Shown: positions 1 to 9,026 of the stretch, in pieces
Layout of the letters: each line of letters starts with the position of its first letter
How positions within the stretch are numbered: position 1 is the first letter of the stretch
Assembly: GCA_001627925.1 (NCBI GenBank)
Contig: LUQC01000094.1
Coordinates: 1 to 64,000, forward strand
DNA length: 64,000 nt
Reading direction: 5' to 3'
Source of the DNA: Rhodobacteraceae bacterium REDSEA-S34_B6
Lineage (GTDB): Bacteria; Pseudomonadota; Alphaproteobacteria; Rhodobacterales; Rhodobacteraceae
Notes under the pieces: generated by a model
Databases searched by the model: none
What the model was told of the DNA's origin: nothing
Seen by the model: only the letters and a program-made list of their open reading frames with translations
Position numbers and translations under genes: made by a program

Positions 1-9
1 ACATTAAGA

Positions 10-1191
10 ATGATTAATAAAAAAATACTCATAGTAGGGGGAGGTCCAGCAGGACTAATGGCCGCAGATTTTGCCAGCCGTAGCGGTGTGGAAGTTACTA
101 TTGCGGACTCAATGCCAACTTTTGGTAGAAAATTCCTTATGGCTGGAAAGTCTGGACTCAATTTAACCATGCACGAAGATAACGTAACTTTTCAAACACG
201 TATTATTAATAATAATACTACGCTTGAGAAGGCATTAGAAGAATTTGGACCGATAGAAGTAATTGAATGGGCAAATTCGCTAGGTATAAAAACTTTTGTC
301 GGATCAACTGGCCGCGTTTTTCCTACTGAAATGAAAGCATCTCCGTTGTTGCGTAACTGGATATCTAGACTCGATGAACTGGGTGTTTCACGTCAAAATC
401 GCTGGAAGCTAAAATCTATATCAAATAAGGTCGCTACTTTCGAAACACCACAAGGATTATTAAATAAGTCTGCCGACGGAATTGTTTTAGCATTAGGTGG
501 AGCAAGCTGGCCTAAACTGGGGTCCAATGGCGATTGGAAATCACTTTTTGACCCAGCTGAATTAGAAAGCTTTCAAGCTTCAAACTGTAGCTTCATAGTA
601 AAATGGTCTATAAAAATGTCCAAATATTTTGGGCAACCTCTGAAATCAATCAAATTAAGCGCTGGGAACCAATCATCACGCGGAGAAATAATCATTTCAC
701 AAAAAGGAATAGAGGGGGGAGGAATTTACTCACTATCCGCACAATTAAAAAAAGGAGAAGACCTTATACTTGATCTACTACCCGACTGGGACAATGATAA
801 AATCCTTAAACTGTTAACTATACCATGGGGAAAATCTAGCAGCTCAAATATTCTCCGGAAACGTCTAAAACTTGAGCCGATAAAGCAAGCTATATTAAGA
901 GAGTTTGCCATGGATGTTTTTAAAGAACCAGCTTTGCTTACTAAAAGTATAAAATCTCTCAAAATCCCTTTAAATGGAACTGGCCCAATCAAAACCGCAA
1001 TCTCCACTTCCGGTGGAGTGAAAATGGGCTCAATCGATGAAAATTTTATGTTACGAGGCAGACCAGGAATATTTTGTGCCGGAGAAATGCTAGACTGGGA
1101 TGCTCCAACTGGAGGGTACCTTATTACCACTTGCTTAGCTACCGGGCGTATGGCAGGTAAACGAGCTGTGCAGTTCATATCTCATTGCTAA
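10..1191 (+). CDS. BaiN/HI0933-family (TIGR03862-like) flavoprotein
   Basis: This is a predicted cytosolic FAD-dependent NAD(P)-type oxidoreductase of the HI0933/BaiN family; the substrate is unknown. The 393-residue product opens with a beta strand and the dinucleotide-binding GGGPAG at residues 10-15. The family-typical GRKFLMAGKSGLN segment follows near residue 40, and a second FAD-contacting stretch with GEMLDWDAPTGGY lies near the C-terminus. Length fits the family. The reading frame is open to the window edge, but the ATG lies just before the conserved first strand, so the start is credible. mutL follows in the same direction after 54 bp and may be co-transcribed. Assignment to the family is firm; no physiological role can be read from the sequence. 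Confidence 0.85.
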   Translation: MINKKILIVGGGPAGLMAADFASRSGVEVTIADSMPTFGRKFLMAGKSGLNLTMHEDNVTFQTRIINNNTTLEKALEEFGPIEVIEWANSLGIKTFVGSTGRVFPTEMKASPLLRNWISRLDELGVSRQNRWKLKSISNKVATFETPQGLLNKSADGIVLALGGASWPKLGSNGDWKSLFDPAELESFQASNCSFIVKWSIKMSKYFGQPLKSIKLSAGNQSSRGEIIISQKGIEGGGIYSLSAQLKKGEDLILDLLPDWDNDKILKLLTIPWGKSSSSNILRKRLKLEPIKQAILREFAMDVFKEPALLTKSIKSLKIPLNGTGPIKTAISTSGGVKMGSIDENFMLRGRPGIFCAGEMLDWDAPTGGYLITTCLATGRMAGKRAVQFISHC

Positions 1192-1245
1192 AATATTACA
1201 TTTTTCTTTGGTAGAATCGGATATTTACATGCTAGTGGTTGTGGT

Positions 1246-3105
1246 ATGAACAAATATGACCACAAAATAAGCCAAAAGAATGTGATCAAACAGTTAGACG
1301 AAACTGTTATAAATAAAATTGCGGCTGGCGAAGTGGTAGAACGCCCTGCATCAGCAGTAAAAGAATTAATCGAGAACTCAATTGATGCTGGATGTAGTGA
1401 TATTACCATCGAAGTCGCAGATGGCGGCAAGACACTGATTAGAGTAATTGATGATGGGCTCGGCATGTCAGACATCGATCTGCCAATAGCACTTAGAAGA
1501 CATGCGACTTCAAAGTTACTAAATGATAATCTGTTGAACATTAATAGTTTTGGTTTCAGGGGAGAAGCTTTGCCTTCATTGGGGGCAGTAGGCCGACTAA
1601 GAATAATCTCACACAATGAAGGTAATGGGGCACATGAAATCAATGTAAACGGTGGAAAGATTTCGGATATCAAGCCAGCTGCAAGAACTCTAGGAACAAC
1701 AATTGAGTTAAGGGATTTGTTTTATGCCACTCCAGCTAGGTTAAAGTTTCTTCGCTCAACTAAATCTGAACTAAAAGCTATTACCGACACTGTTAAGGGT
1801 TTATCCATCTCTACCCCAAATATCGCCTTCACCTTAATAGACAAAACTGGTGGTAAAAGTAGGAAGATACTTCAGGTTCAGAAAGAGAAAGATGTTTCTT
1901 TAGCATCTATAAAAAACCGTCTCTCAAGAGTTTTAGGTCAAGATTTCTCAAAAAACTCTATTTCTATCGATGTAACTCGAGAAGATGTAAATTTGACTGG
2001 GTATGTATGCTTGCCGACTTATGCGCGGGCATCAAATGCTATGCAGTATTTTTTCGTAAACAGCCGTCAGGTAAGAGATAAACAACTTATCGGGGCACTG
2101 CGTGCGGCGTACTCAGACTTCATGCCGCGTGATAGGTTTCCAGCAGCAGCAATTTACATAAATTGCAGACCCGACTTTGTGGACGTAAATGTCCATCCCG
2201 GAAAATCAGAAGTGCGTTTCCGAGACCCTCAAGGAATACGCAGTTTAATAGTGACAGGGATTAGGCAGGTGATCGCAATAGAGGGCCATCGGTCATCAAG
2301 CACTCTATCGACGGCAGCCCTCGGGGCTATGCGCGAGCAAACTCACCAAATGCCTAGTGCTAATAATGAACAGGTTACTAAAAACTCAAAAAATATGGAT
2401 TACAACGGCAATAAACGCTTTTTCACAAGAGATGTTGAGCCTGCTTTTCAAGAAACATGGAAGCCATCCGCTCGTGATTTCCAAACCAAGGATGAACATG
2501 CAAATTTTATAGAAGAATTTGAAAGTTTCCCCTTAGGCGCGCCAATTGCTCAATTCGGTGCGAACTATATTATTTCACAAAACGAAGATGGAATCGTGAT
2601 AATCGACCAACATGCTGCACACGAGCGTTTAGTATACGAAAAATTGAAAGAACAAGCCAAAGACAATAAAATCGAAGTTCAAGCACTTTTAGTTCCAGAA
2701 ATTCTAGAATTTTCAGAACCAGAAATTCTTGTATTGATAGAATACAAGGATAACCTTAGTAAATATGGGCTTAAATTAAATCAGTTCGGTATAAACTCTA
2801 TTGCGGTCCAAGAAATTCCAGCAATTTTGAATTCAGAAAATATAAAAAAATTGATTTTTGATATTCTTGATGAACTAACAGATCTTGAAAATTCAGACAC
2901 CTTAGAGAAAAAAATAAACGCAGTATTGTCAAGGATAGCTTGCCATGGGTCAATTCGTTCAGGGCGCATGTTAAGAACTGAAGAAATGAATTCCCTGCTA
3001 AGGGAAATGGAAAACACGCCCAATTCGGGACAGTGTAACCACGGAAGACCTACCCATATTTCAATCAGGATGAGTGATATAGAGCGATTATTCGGCAGAA
3101 GGTAG
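1246..3105 (+). CDS. mutL: DNA mismatch repair protein MutL
   Basis: MutL couples mismatch recognition by MutS to strand removal. The 619-residue product has the GHKL ATPase motifs: ENSIDAG near 43-49, DDGLGM at 69-74 and GFRGEAL at 103-109. A variable linker spans roughly 335-425 and a C-terminal dimerisation domain follows. DQHAAHERLVYE at 454-465 matches the DQHA(X)2E(X)4E metal site of endonuclease-type MutL, and a CNHGRP motif near the end supports an active nicking enzyme, as expected in bacteria without MutH. The ATG has no clear Shine-Dalgarno. An in-frame GTG at 1282, just before the conserved QLDETVINKIAAGEV, is an alternative start. It converges on the NDUFS4-like gene with 24 bp between them. 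Confidence 0.97.
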   Translation: MNKYDHKISQKNVIKQLDETVINKIAAGEVVERPASAVKELIENSIDAGCSDITIEVADGGKTLIRVIDDGLGMSDIDLPIALRRHATSKLLNDNLLNINSFGFRGEALPSLGAVGRLRIISHNEGNGAHEINVNGGKISDIKPAARTLGTTIELRDLFYATPARLKFLRSTKSELKAITDTVKGLSISTPNIAFTLIDKTGGKSRKILQVQKEKDVSLASIKNRLSRVLGQDFSKNSISIDVTREDVNLTGYVCLPTYARASNAMQYFFVNSRQVRDKQLIGALRAAYSDFMPRDRFPAAAIYINCRPDFVDVNVHPGKSEVRFRDPQGIRSLIVTGIRQVIAIEGHRSSSTLSTAALGAMREQTHQMPSANNEQVTKNSKNMDYNGNKRFFTRDVEPAFQETWKPSARDFQTKDEHANFIEEFESFPLGAPIAQFGANYIISQNEDGIVIIDQHAAHERLVYEKLKEQAKDNKIEVQALLVPEILEFSEPEILVLIEYKDNLSKYGLKLNQFGINSIAVQEIPAILNSENIKKLIFDILDELTDLENSDTLEKKINAVLSRIACHGSIRSGRMLRTEEMNSLLREMENTPNSGQCNHGRPTHISIRMSDIERLFGRR

Positions 3106-3111
3106 TATTAA

Positions 3112-3131
3112 AGAACCCCGAAGAAGGTTCT
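3112..3131. terminator. Small hairpin between convergent genes
   Basis: AGAACC at 3112-3117 pairs with GGTTCT at 3126-3131 around an 8-nt loop, in the gap between mutL and the NDUFS4-like gene. On the minus strand the stem is followed by a short TTT. The T-run is too weak for a confident intrinsic terminator, but the position between converging genes fits one. Confidence 0.3.
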
Positions 3132-3441
3132 AATGGGTCCAAACAGTTTTTCTATCCGTTGCAAAATTTTCGCCATACCCTCTCTTTCTAATATTCGGAC
3201 GACGCTTTGGCGGGTCCAACACAATAAATTGCAATCCATTGGACTTGGCATACTCAAGAGCAGCTTCCTTGGAGGGAAAACTCAATTTAATTTGTGACTG
3301 CGTATCAACAGATGAAGTCCAGCCCATCAATGGGTCAACCTCGCGAGCTGCCGATGGCGAAAATTCTAAAACCCAAGATTTTGTATTTGCCGAACCCGAG
3401 GACATTGCTGTTTTCGCCGGCCTGAAGATTTTGACAGTCAT
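3130..3441 (-). CDS. NDUFS4-like complex I accessory subunit
   Basis: This 103-residue protein belongs to the ETC complex I subunit family (mitochondrial NDUFS4/AQDQ homologues). In alphaproteobacteria such proteins are supernumerary subunits of the NADH:ubiquinone oxidoreductase, bound to the peripheral arm on the cytoplasmic side. Visible family traits are the N-terminal KIFRPAKTAMSSG, the central WVLEF and GWTSSVDTQSQIKLSF (hydrophobic strands around a conserved tryptophan) and the C-terminal basic KRRPNIRKRGYGENF. Length is normal. It is transcribed divergently from uvrB across about 125 bp. No other nuo genes are in the window. Its presence is a strong alphaproteobacterial marker. Confidence 0.88.
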   Translation of the reverse strand: MTVKIFRPAKTAMSSGSANTKSWVLEFSPSAAREVDPLMGWTSSVDTQSQIKLSFPSKEAALEYAKSNGLQFIVLDPPKRRPNIRKRGYGENFATDRKTVWTH

Positions 3442-3567
3442 TTTGAAACCCTCTTTTAATGATTACTTTATGCTCTATTTAATTTTCATGAGCAAGTTAC
3501 AAATCTAATCAAAAAATAGTAACAAAAGTTTTATGAACATATCCTTTGAAAGAGAGACAACTAGAGG

Positions 3568-5742
3568 ATGACTGATATCAACGTTATTACAAAGGATCAT
3601 TTGGGACCTCGGCCTAAATTGGAGGGTGGTAAAAGCTTTGTAATGGATACAGAATTTGACCCTGCAGGAGACCAAGCCACCGCTATATCAGAATTATCAG
3701 CTGCAATTTTCGGAGGCGAAAGAAACCAGGTTCTATTGGGAGCAACAGGTACCGGAAAAACTTTTACCATGGCTAAAGTGATAGAGGAAACGCAAAAGCC
3801 AGCAATAATTCTAGCTCCAAACAAAACTTTAGCTGCTCAGCTTTATGGCGAGTTTAAAGGGTTTTTTCCAGATAATGCCGTCGAATATTTTGTTAGCTAT
3901 TACGACTATTATCAACCCGAAGCCTATGTTCCAAGATCTGATACTTATATTGAGAAAGAAAGCCAGATCAACGAACAAATTGACCGTATGAGACATTCTG
4001 CAACCAGAGCGTTACTTGAGAGAGACGATGTGATTATAGTTGCATCTGTAAGTTGTATTTATGGTATTGGATCGGTCGAAACCTACGGTGCAATGACACA
4101 GGAGTTAATCGCTGGCGAGATTTATAACCAAAGGGAAGTTATTGCTAATCTAGTCGCTCAACAATATCGACGAAATGACCAGGCATTCCAAAGAGGTACT
4201 TTTAGGGTTCGGGGTGACATACTTGAAATATTCCCTGCTCATCTGGAGGATAGAGCCTGGAGACTATCTTTCTTTGGTGATGATTTGGAAAGCATAATAG
4301 AATTCGACCCTCTTACCGGACAAAAAACCAACATCTTCGATAAAATTCGAATTTATGCAAATTCTCATTATGTAACGCCCAAGCCTACAATGAAGCAGGC
4401 CATAGTAAACATTAAAAAAGAATTAAAAGTTCGGTTGGACCAACTTGTTGCTGACGGAAAATTATTGGAAGCTCAAAGGCTAGAACAGAGAACAAATTTC
4501 GATATAGAAATGCTTGAGGCAACAGGCGTTTGTAATGGGATAGAGAATTATTCACGCTATTTAACGGGTAGAAACCCAGGAGAACCTCCACCAACACTTT
4601 TCGAATTTATTCCGGATCATGCAATTGTTTTTGCTGATGAGAGCCATGTAAGTATACCTCAAATCGGCGGAATGTATCGCGGCGATTACAGACGAAAATT
4701 TACATTAGCGGAGCATGGTTTTCGGTTACCATCTTGTATGGACAATCGTCCACTTAAGTTTGAGGAATGGGATGCTATGAGGCCGCAATCAATTTACGTT
4801 TCGGCTACACCTGGAAAATGGGAGCTTGAGCAAACCACTGGAATATTTACTGAGCAAGTTATCAGACCTACCGGGTTGTTAGATCCAGAGGTAGAAATAA
4901 GACCAGTAGAGATGCAGGTAGACGATTTACTTGATGAGGTCAGAAAGGTTTCTCAATCCGGCTATAGAACCCTTGTAACCACTTTGACAAAACGGATGGC
5001 GGAAGACCTGACAGAATACATGCATGAGCAAGGGATCAGGGTGAGATATATGCATTCTGACATTGATACTATCGAAAGAATTGAAATACTCCGTGACTTA
5101 CGACTAGGTACTTTCGATGTACTGGTAGGAATAAATCTTCTTAGAGAAGGTTTGGATATTCCTGAATGTGGATTAGTAGCTATATTGGATGCAGATAAAG
5201 AGGGATTTTTAAGATCTGAAACATCCTTGGTCCAAACAATTGGCCGCGCAGCAAGAAATGTTGATGGAAGAGTTATAATGTATGCCGATCGGATAACCGG
5301 CTCGATGGAGCGTGCCCTCACAGAAACAAATAGGCGGCGTGAGAAACAGCAAGCATACAATCTCGAAAATGGAATTACGCCCGAAACAGTCAAAAAAAAT
5401 GTCGAGGATATACTGGCAGGTCTTTATAAAGGGGACACTGACCAATCTAGGGTAACCGCGAACGTTGAAACAAAATTACAGGGTGGTTCTAATCTACAAG
5501 CGGTCTTGGATGGCCTTCGCACTGATATGCTTAAAGCTGCTGAAAACTTAGAATTTGAAGAGGCTGCACGATTACGAGATGAGGTTCGACGCCTTGAAAC
5601 AGTTGAGTTAGCTATTTCTGATGATCCACTAGCACGTCAATCGGCAATCAATGCAGCTGAAAATGAAAAAGTTCCCGGCCGCTCAACTGCAGGGAAAGGG
5701 GGCACAAGAGCGTACAGAGGTAAAAGTAGAAGAAAGATCTAA
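3568..5742 (+). CDS. uvrB: Excinuclease ABC subunit B
   Basis: UvrB is the damage-verifying helicase-like subunit of nucleotide excision repair. It is loaded by UvrA and then recruits UvrC. The 724-residue protein has Walker A GATGTGKT at 58-65 and the tyrosine-rich beta-hairpin ([12 protein letters not shown]) that inserts between DNA strands. It also has the DES-type Walker B (FADESH), helicase motif VI (QTIGRAARN) and a C-terminal UVR domain ([17 protein letters not shown]) for UvrC binding. Length is slightly above the E. coli protein because of an N-terminal extension and a basic tail. The ATG is preceded by purine-rich sequence. I saw no clear alphaproteobacterial SOS box (GTTC-N7-GTTC) upstream. 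It ends 4 bp from the convergent DUF4864 gene. Confidence 0.98.
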   Translation: MTDINVITKDHLGPRPKLEGGKSFVMDTEFDPAGDQATAISELSAAIFGGERNQVLLGATGTGKTFTMAKVIEETQKPAIILAPNKTLAAQLYGEFKGFFPDNAVEYFVSYYDYYQPEAYVPRSDTYIEKESQINEQIDRMRHSATRALLERDDVIIVASVSCIYGIGSVETYGAMTQELIAGEIYNQREVIANLVAQQYRRNDQAFQRGTFRVRGDILEIFPAHLEDRAWRLSFFGDDLESIIEFDPLTGQKTNIFDKIRIYANSHYVTPKPTMKQAIVNIKKELKVRLDQLVADGKLLEAQRLEQRTNFDIEMLEATGVCNGIENYSRYLTGRNPGEPPPTLFEFIPDHAIVFADESHVSIPQIGGMYRGDYRRKFTLAEHGFRLPSCMDNRPLKFEEWDAMRPQSIYVSATPGKWELEQTTGIFTEQVIRPTGLLDPEVEIRPVEMQVDDLLDEVRKVSQSGYRTLVTTLTKRMAEDLTEYMHEQGIRVRYMHSDIDTIERIEILRDLRLGTFDVLVGINLLREGLDIPECGLVAILDADKEGFLRSETSLVQTIGRAARNVDGRVIMYADRITGSMERALTETNRRREKQQAYNLENGITPETVKKNVEDILAGLYKGDTDQSRVTANVETKLQGGSNLQAVLDGLRTDMLKAAENLEFEEAARLRDEVRRLETVELAISDDPLARQSAINAAENEKVPGRSTAGKGGTRAYRGKSRRKI

Positions 5743-5746
5743 GTGA

Positions 5747-6148
5747 CTATACACTAAAGTCTGATGCAGGTAGAAATTCAACCCCACCTATGCGCCAGGA
5801 ACCATCAAATTCCATCATGTAGTATCGCAAGTAATGCGATTTACCGTTTGCATCTACGATTTGTACTACTTGTGCCAGTCCATGATGATATCTTTCATTT
5901 TCCAAAAAGATTACTTTGGATGGGCGCCATACCATAGGGTATCCGTTACGTACCATTTTTCCAAAATTCTCTGCACTACCAAACTTTTCCCTAAGAAACG
6001 GAGTAGCAAAACTAAATGCTGTCTCAAAATCATTGAGTTTAAATGCGGCTATTTGGTCTTCAATAGTCCTCTTTATCGCGTCATTGCCGCTTGCGCTAAC
6101 CTGAGCAGCAAAGATTGTAAAAATCGCAAATGTAATAACTTTCCACAT
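5747..6148 (-). CDS. DUF4864 exported protein
   Basis: A 133-residue protein with an N-terminal signal peptide: a hydrophobic stretch from about residue 4 to 16, then a likely signal peptidase I site near VSASG. The mature part resembles the DUF4864 family, a small NTF2/SnoaL-like fold. It has DAIKRTIEDQIAAFKLNDFETAFSFA, a mid-protein MVRNGYPMVW and a C-terminal YYMMEFDGSWRIGGVEF. No catalytic function is established for the family, and nothing in the sequence indicates one. It sits between uvrB (convergent, 4 bp) and lysK (same strand, upstream, about 50 bp), so it may be read from the lysK side or from its own promoter. Confidence 0.8.
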   Translation of the reverse strand: MWKVITFAIFTIFAAQVSASGNDAIKRTIEDQIAAFKLNDFETAFSFATPFLREKFGSAENFGKMVRNGYPMVWRPSKVIFLENERYHHGLAQVVQIVDANGKSHYLRYYMMEFDGSWRIGGVEFLPASDFSV

Positions 6149-6198
6149 ATTATATCCTCCACCTCAATAGATAGAGCGGATTTAATCGATATCAATTA

Positions 6199-7776
6199 TT
6201 ACAAAAATTTACCTTCTAGTGCAGAGTCGATTAAGGCGATTGTCTCTTCAATCCCATATAAGGCTATAAAACCACCAAATCTAGGACCTTGGGATGCGCC
6301 TAGCAATATTTCATAAAGTGCTTGGAACCATTTACGCAGCGGGTCAAAACGTTCTCGACCACAAGAAAATACAACACTCTGGAGAGACTCCGCATCTAGA
6401 TCACCATTATAATTAGCCAATTTGTCCCTTAAATCTAATATAGCTTCTCGCTCAACTTCACTAGCTTTTCTGTAGATCTTATTTGGTTTAACGAAATCAT
6501 TGTAAAACGCGACAGCAAAACCGACAGCCTGATCTAAGTCGGGATGTGTTTCTGGAGTAGCCTCAGATTGATAGCGTTTTATAAACCCCCATAGAGTTTC
6601 TTTTTCTTCTGCTCCAGCAACTGAAGCAAGATTTAATAACATAGAAAACGGAATAGCCATATGAGATTTAGGCACACTATTACCATGAATATGCCAAACA
6701 GGATTATTTAGTTTTCCCGAAAAATCTTGATTTGAATACGCTCTTAATTGCTGATGATATTCGTCAACCATCTTTGGAATTATATCAAAATGAAGGCGTT
6801 TCGCAGTTTTTGGCTTTTGGTACATGAAATAAGATAAGGATTCACTGCTAGCATATTTCAGCCAGTCCTCAATAGACACACCATTCCCACTTGTTTTTGA
6901 AATTTTTTGCCCATTTTCGTCAAGAAACAGCTCATAAGTGAAGTGCTCGGGCGGACGGTGTCCTAGTATTCGACAAATTTTATCGTAAATTGGGGTGTTC
7001 GTAGAGTGATCTTTGCCATACATTTCAAAATCTATACCTAAGGCTGCCCATCGAGCACCAAAATCTGGTTTCCATTGTAATTTCACATTTCCACCAGTCA
7101 CAGGCAGGGTCCAATCCTTTCCATTTTCATCAGCAAAAGTGACAGTACTATTGTCTGAATTTACTTCTTTCATCGGTACGTACAGAACTCTTCCAGTCAC
7201 TGGGTGGATAGGTAAGAAAATCGAGTAAGTCTCCCTCCGCTCATCCCGAAGTGACTTCAACATCACAGACATTATCTCATCATAGTTTTCTGCTGCTTTA
7301 ATCAGAATTTTATCAAATTTACCTGATTGGTAGAATTCTGTTGCACTTATAAAATCATACTGAAAATCAAAGGTATTCAGAAATTTTTTCAAAAGCTCAT
7401 TATTATGCTGGCCAAAACTTTCGTATTTCTCAAAAGGATCAGGAACGGAGGTTAGCGGCTTTTGAAGGTTTTCTTCTAACATTTTCTGATTAGGGACATT
7501 TTGTGGCACTTTTCTCATACCATCTAGATCATCCGAAAAACAGATTAATTTACAGGGGATATCACTAATCTCACGAAAAGCCCGCATGACCATAGACGTT
7601 CTAGCCACCTCACCAAAGGTGCCAATATGAGGTAAGCCAGATGGCCCATAACCTGTTTCGAATAGGACATGACCCTTCGCTGGAGGAGCATTTTGATAGC
7701 GCTTCAATACTCGGCGGGCCTCCTCAAATGGCCATGATTTAGAAGTCAAGCCAGCCTCACGCATTTCAGACATCAT
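6199..7776 (-). CDS. lysK: Class I lysyl-tRNA synthetase
   Basis: Charges tRNA-Lys with lysine. This is the archaeal/alphaproteobacterial class I enzyme, not the class II LysS of E. coli. The 525-residue protein has the Rossmann HIGH-equivalent in GPSGLPHIGTFGE (about residues 45-57) and the KMSKS-equivalent KISKTSGNG near residue 290. An alpha-helical anticodon-binding region follows. The start is an ATGATG pair, with SEMREAGLTSKSWPFEEA as the usual alphaproteobacterial N-terminus. Length is normal. It is divergent from the TerB-like gene across 106 bp. No second lysyl-tRNA synthetase is seen here, so this is probably the housekeeping enzyme. Confidence 0.96.
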   Translation of the reverse strand: MMSEMREAGLTSKSWPFEEARRVLKRYQNAPPAKGHVLFETGYGPSGLPHIGTFGEVARTSMVMRAFREISDIPCKLICFSDDLDGMRKVPQNVPNQKMLEENLQKPLTSVPDPFEKYESFGQHNNELLKKFLNTFDFQYDFISATEFYQSGKFDKILIKAAENYDEIMSVMLKSLRDERRETYSIFLPIHPVTGRVLYVPMKEVNSDNSTVTFADENGKDWTLPVTGGNVKLQWKPDFGARWAALGIDFEMYGKDHSTNTPIYDKICRILGHRPPEHFTYELFLDENGQKISKTSGNGVSIEDWLKYASSESLSYFMYQKPKTAKRLHFDIIPKMVDEYHQQLRAYSNQDFSGKLNNPVWHIHGNSVPKSHMAIPFSMLLNLASVAGAEEKETLWGFIKRYQSEATPETHPDLDQAVGFAVAFYNDFVKPNKIYRKASEVEREAILDLRDKLANYNGDLDAESLQSVVFSCGRERFDPLRKWFQALYEILLGASQGPRFGGFIALYGIEETIALIDSALEGKFL

Positions 7777-7882
7777 AATTCTCCATATTCAGTGAATAAA
7801 TTCGTACAGTAGTAAGCTTCCTATTGATACATTCAGGAATGGTCAATATTCTGGGAAAAGCATTGTTTAAGAAAGCAAAAAA

Positions 7883-8314
7883 ATGACACGCGAAATCTCA
7901 CATGCGATGACAGCTCAAGATTGTTTGGTTGCACTCATGGTCGCAATATCTGTATCAGACGAAACAATTAGAACCTCTGAGCTAGTAAAGATTCAATCAG
8001 CGGTTAATAACCTGCCAATCTTCGCAGAATATGACATTGATAGGTTAAATACCGTTTCACAGATAGTTTTTGATTTATTCGAACAAGAAGAAGGTCTTGA
8101 TGCCCTATTCGGCCTAGTTAAAGAAAATTTACCTGCAGAACTGAATGAAACAGCTTATGCCTTGTGCTGTGACGTTGCTGCTGCTGATGGCTTAATATTT
8201 GAGACTGAATTACGTTTGTTAGAGGAAATACGTTACGAATTTAAGATCGACAGGTTACACGCCGCCGCAATTGAAACGGGCTCCAGGGCTAGGCATAAAA
8301 CTATTCCTTCATGA
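7883..8314 (+). CDS. TerB-like (TerB/DjlA-type) protein
   Basis: A 143-residue all-helical protein resembling the TerB fold. The conserved acidic pattern is split between an N-terminal half (DCLVALMVAISVSDETIRTSELVKI) and a C-terminal half (ALCCDVAAADGLIFETELRLLEEI), as in TerB proteins where paired acidic residues bind metal. The family is named for tellurite resistance, but isolated chromosomal copies like this one have no demonstrated tellurite role, and no other ter genes are nearby. Its last 6 bp overlap the end of the convergent nadD gene. Confidence 0.72.
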   Translation: MTREISHAMTAQDCLVALMVAISVSDETIRTSELVKIQSAVNNLPIFAEYDIDRLNTVSQIVFDLFEQEEGLDALFGLVKENLPAELNETAYALCCDVAAADGLIFETELRLLEEIRYEFKIDRLHAAAIETGSRARHKTIPS

Positions 8315-8899
8315 CGCTCTAATTTGCGACGATGATACATTTAGTAAGGGAAGGTTCTTATAGCACCAATATGGTGCTTTCAAATTTCCGAGGTCACGAG
8401 ATTGATTAGCTCTCAATCTATAAGATGAAAATGTCTTTGCCAATTTGGATTTTAAAGGCGCCAAGGTATGATCTGGTCTTGCAAGAATTCCAATCGGAAC
8501 ACGATATACAATTTCTTTCCAATTCATCCACTTATCAAATTGTATCATATTGTCTGCTCCCATGAGCCAAACAAATCTAACATTTGGACATCTTATCTGA
8601 ATTAACTTTAAGGTCTGAGAGGTGTATATTGTATTTAATTCATTCTCAATTTTAGTTACAAAGATTTTAGGGTGCTCAACCAATAGATTAGCAACGCGTA
8701 ATCTCTCACCCACAGGACTTGGATCATTTCTCTTTAAGGGGTTTGAGGGTGTAAGCAACCACCACACTTGATCTAAATCAAAGTATTTCAGTGCGTATTT
8801 ACTAATGTGCACGTGAGCTTCATGAGCTGGATCAAAAGAGCCCCCGAGAAGGCCAATCTTCTGTCGTCTAGAAGCTAAAGGAATTTCCATAAATTCCAT
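8309..8899 (-). CDS. nadD: Nicotinate-nucleotide adenylyltransferase
   Basis: Transfers AMP from ATP to nicotinate mononucleotide in de novo and salvage NAD synthesis. The 196-residue protein shows the nucleotidyltransferase signature GGSFDPAHEAHVH (family consensus GGSFDPxHxGH, here with Ala for the usual Gly) and a WWLLTPSNPLK segment. WLMGADNM lies mid-protein. The C-terminal SSSQIRAS corresponds to the ISSTxIR ATP-binding motif. The protein ends immediately after that motif, short compared with E. coli NadD. An in-frame ATG three codons downstream (8890) is an alternative start. The 3' end overlaps the TerB-like gene tail to tail. The usual rsfS/rlmH neighbours are absent here. Confidence 0.93.
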   Translation of the reverse strand: MEFMEIPLASRRQKIGLLGGSFDPAHEAHVHISKYALKYFDLDQVWWLLTPSNPLKRNDPSPVGERLRVANLLVEHPKIFVTKIENELNTIYTSQTLKLIQIRCPNVRFVWLMGADNMIQFDKWMNWKEIVYRVPIGILARPDHTLAPLKSKLAKTFSSYRLRANQSRDLGNLKAPYWCYKNLPLLNVSSSQIRAS

Positions 8900-9026
8900 A
8901 AGCCAGAATTATTTTCAAAAAGCAAGAGCGTCAATTTCTTCATTATACTATTTATTTCTGCTGAGTATTGCCCCTAAAGTATCATCAGGTTATCACTCTA
9001 CTAGTTTTAAAGTTTCGGAGTTTCAG

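Noticed and set aside
3442-3567. LexA (SOS) box upstream of uvrB
   Set aside because: No GTTC-N7-GTTC or close variant was found in the intergenic region.
7883-8314. Tellurite resistance operon
   Set aside because: Only one TerB-like gene is present, with no terACDEZ partners; a resistance role is not supported.
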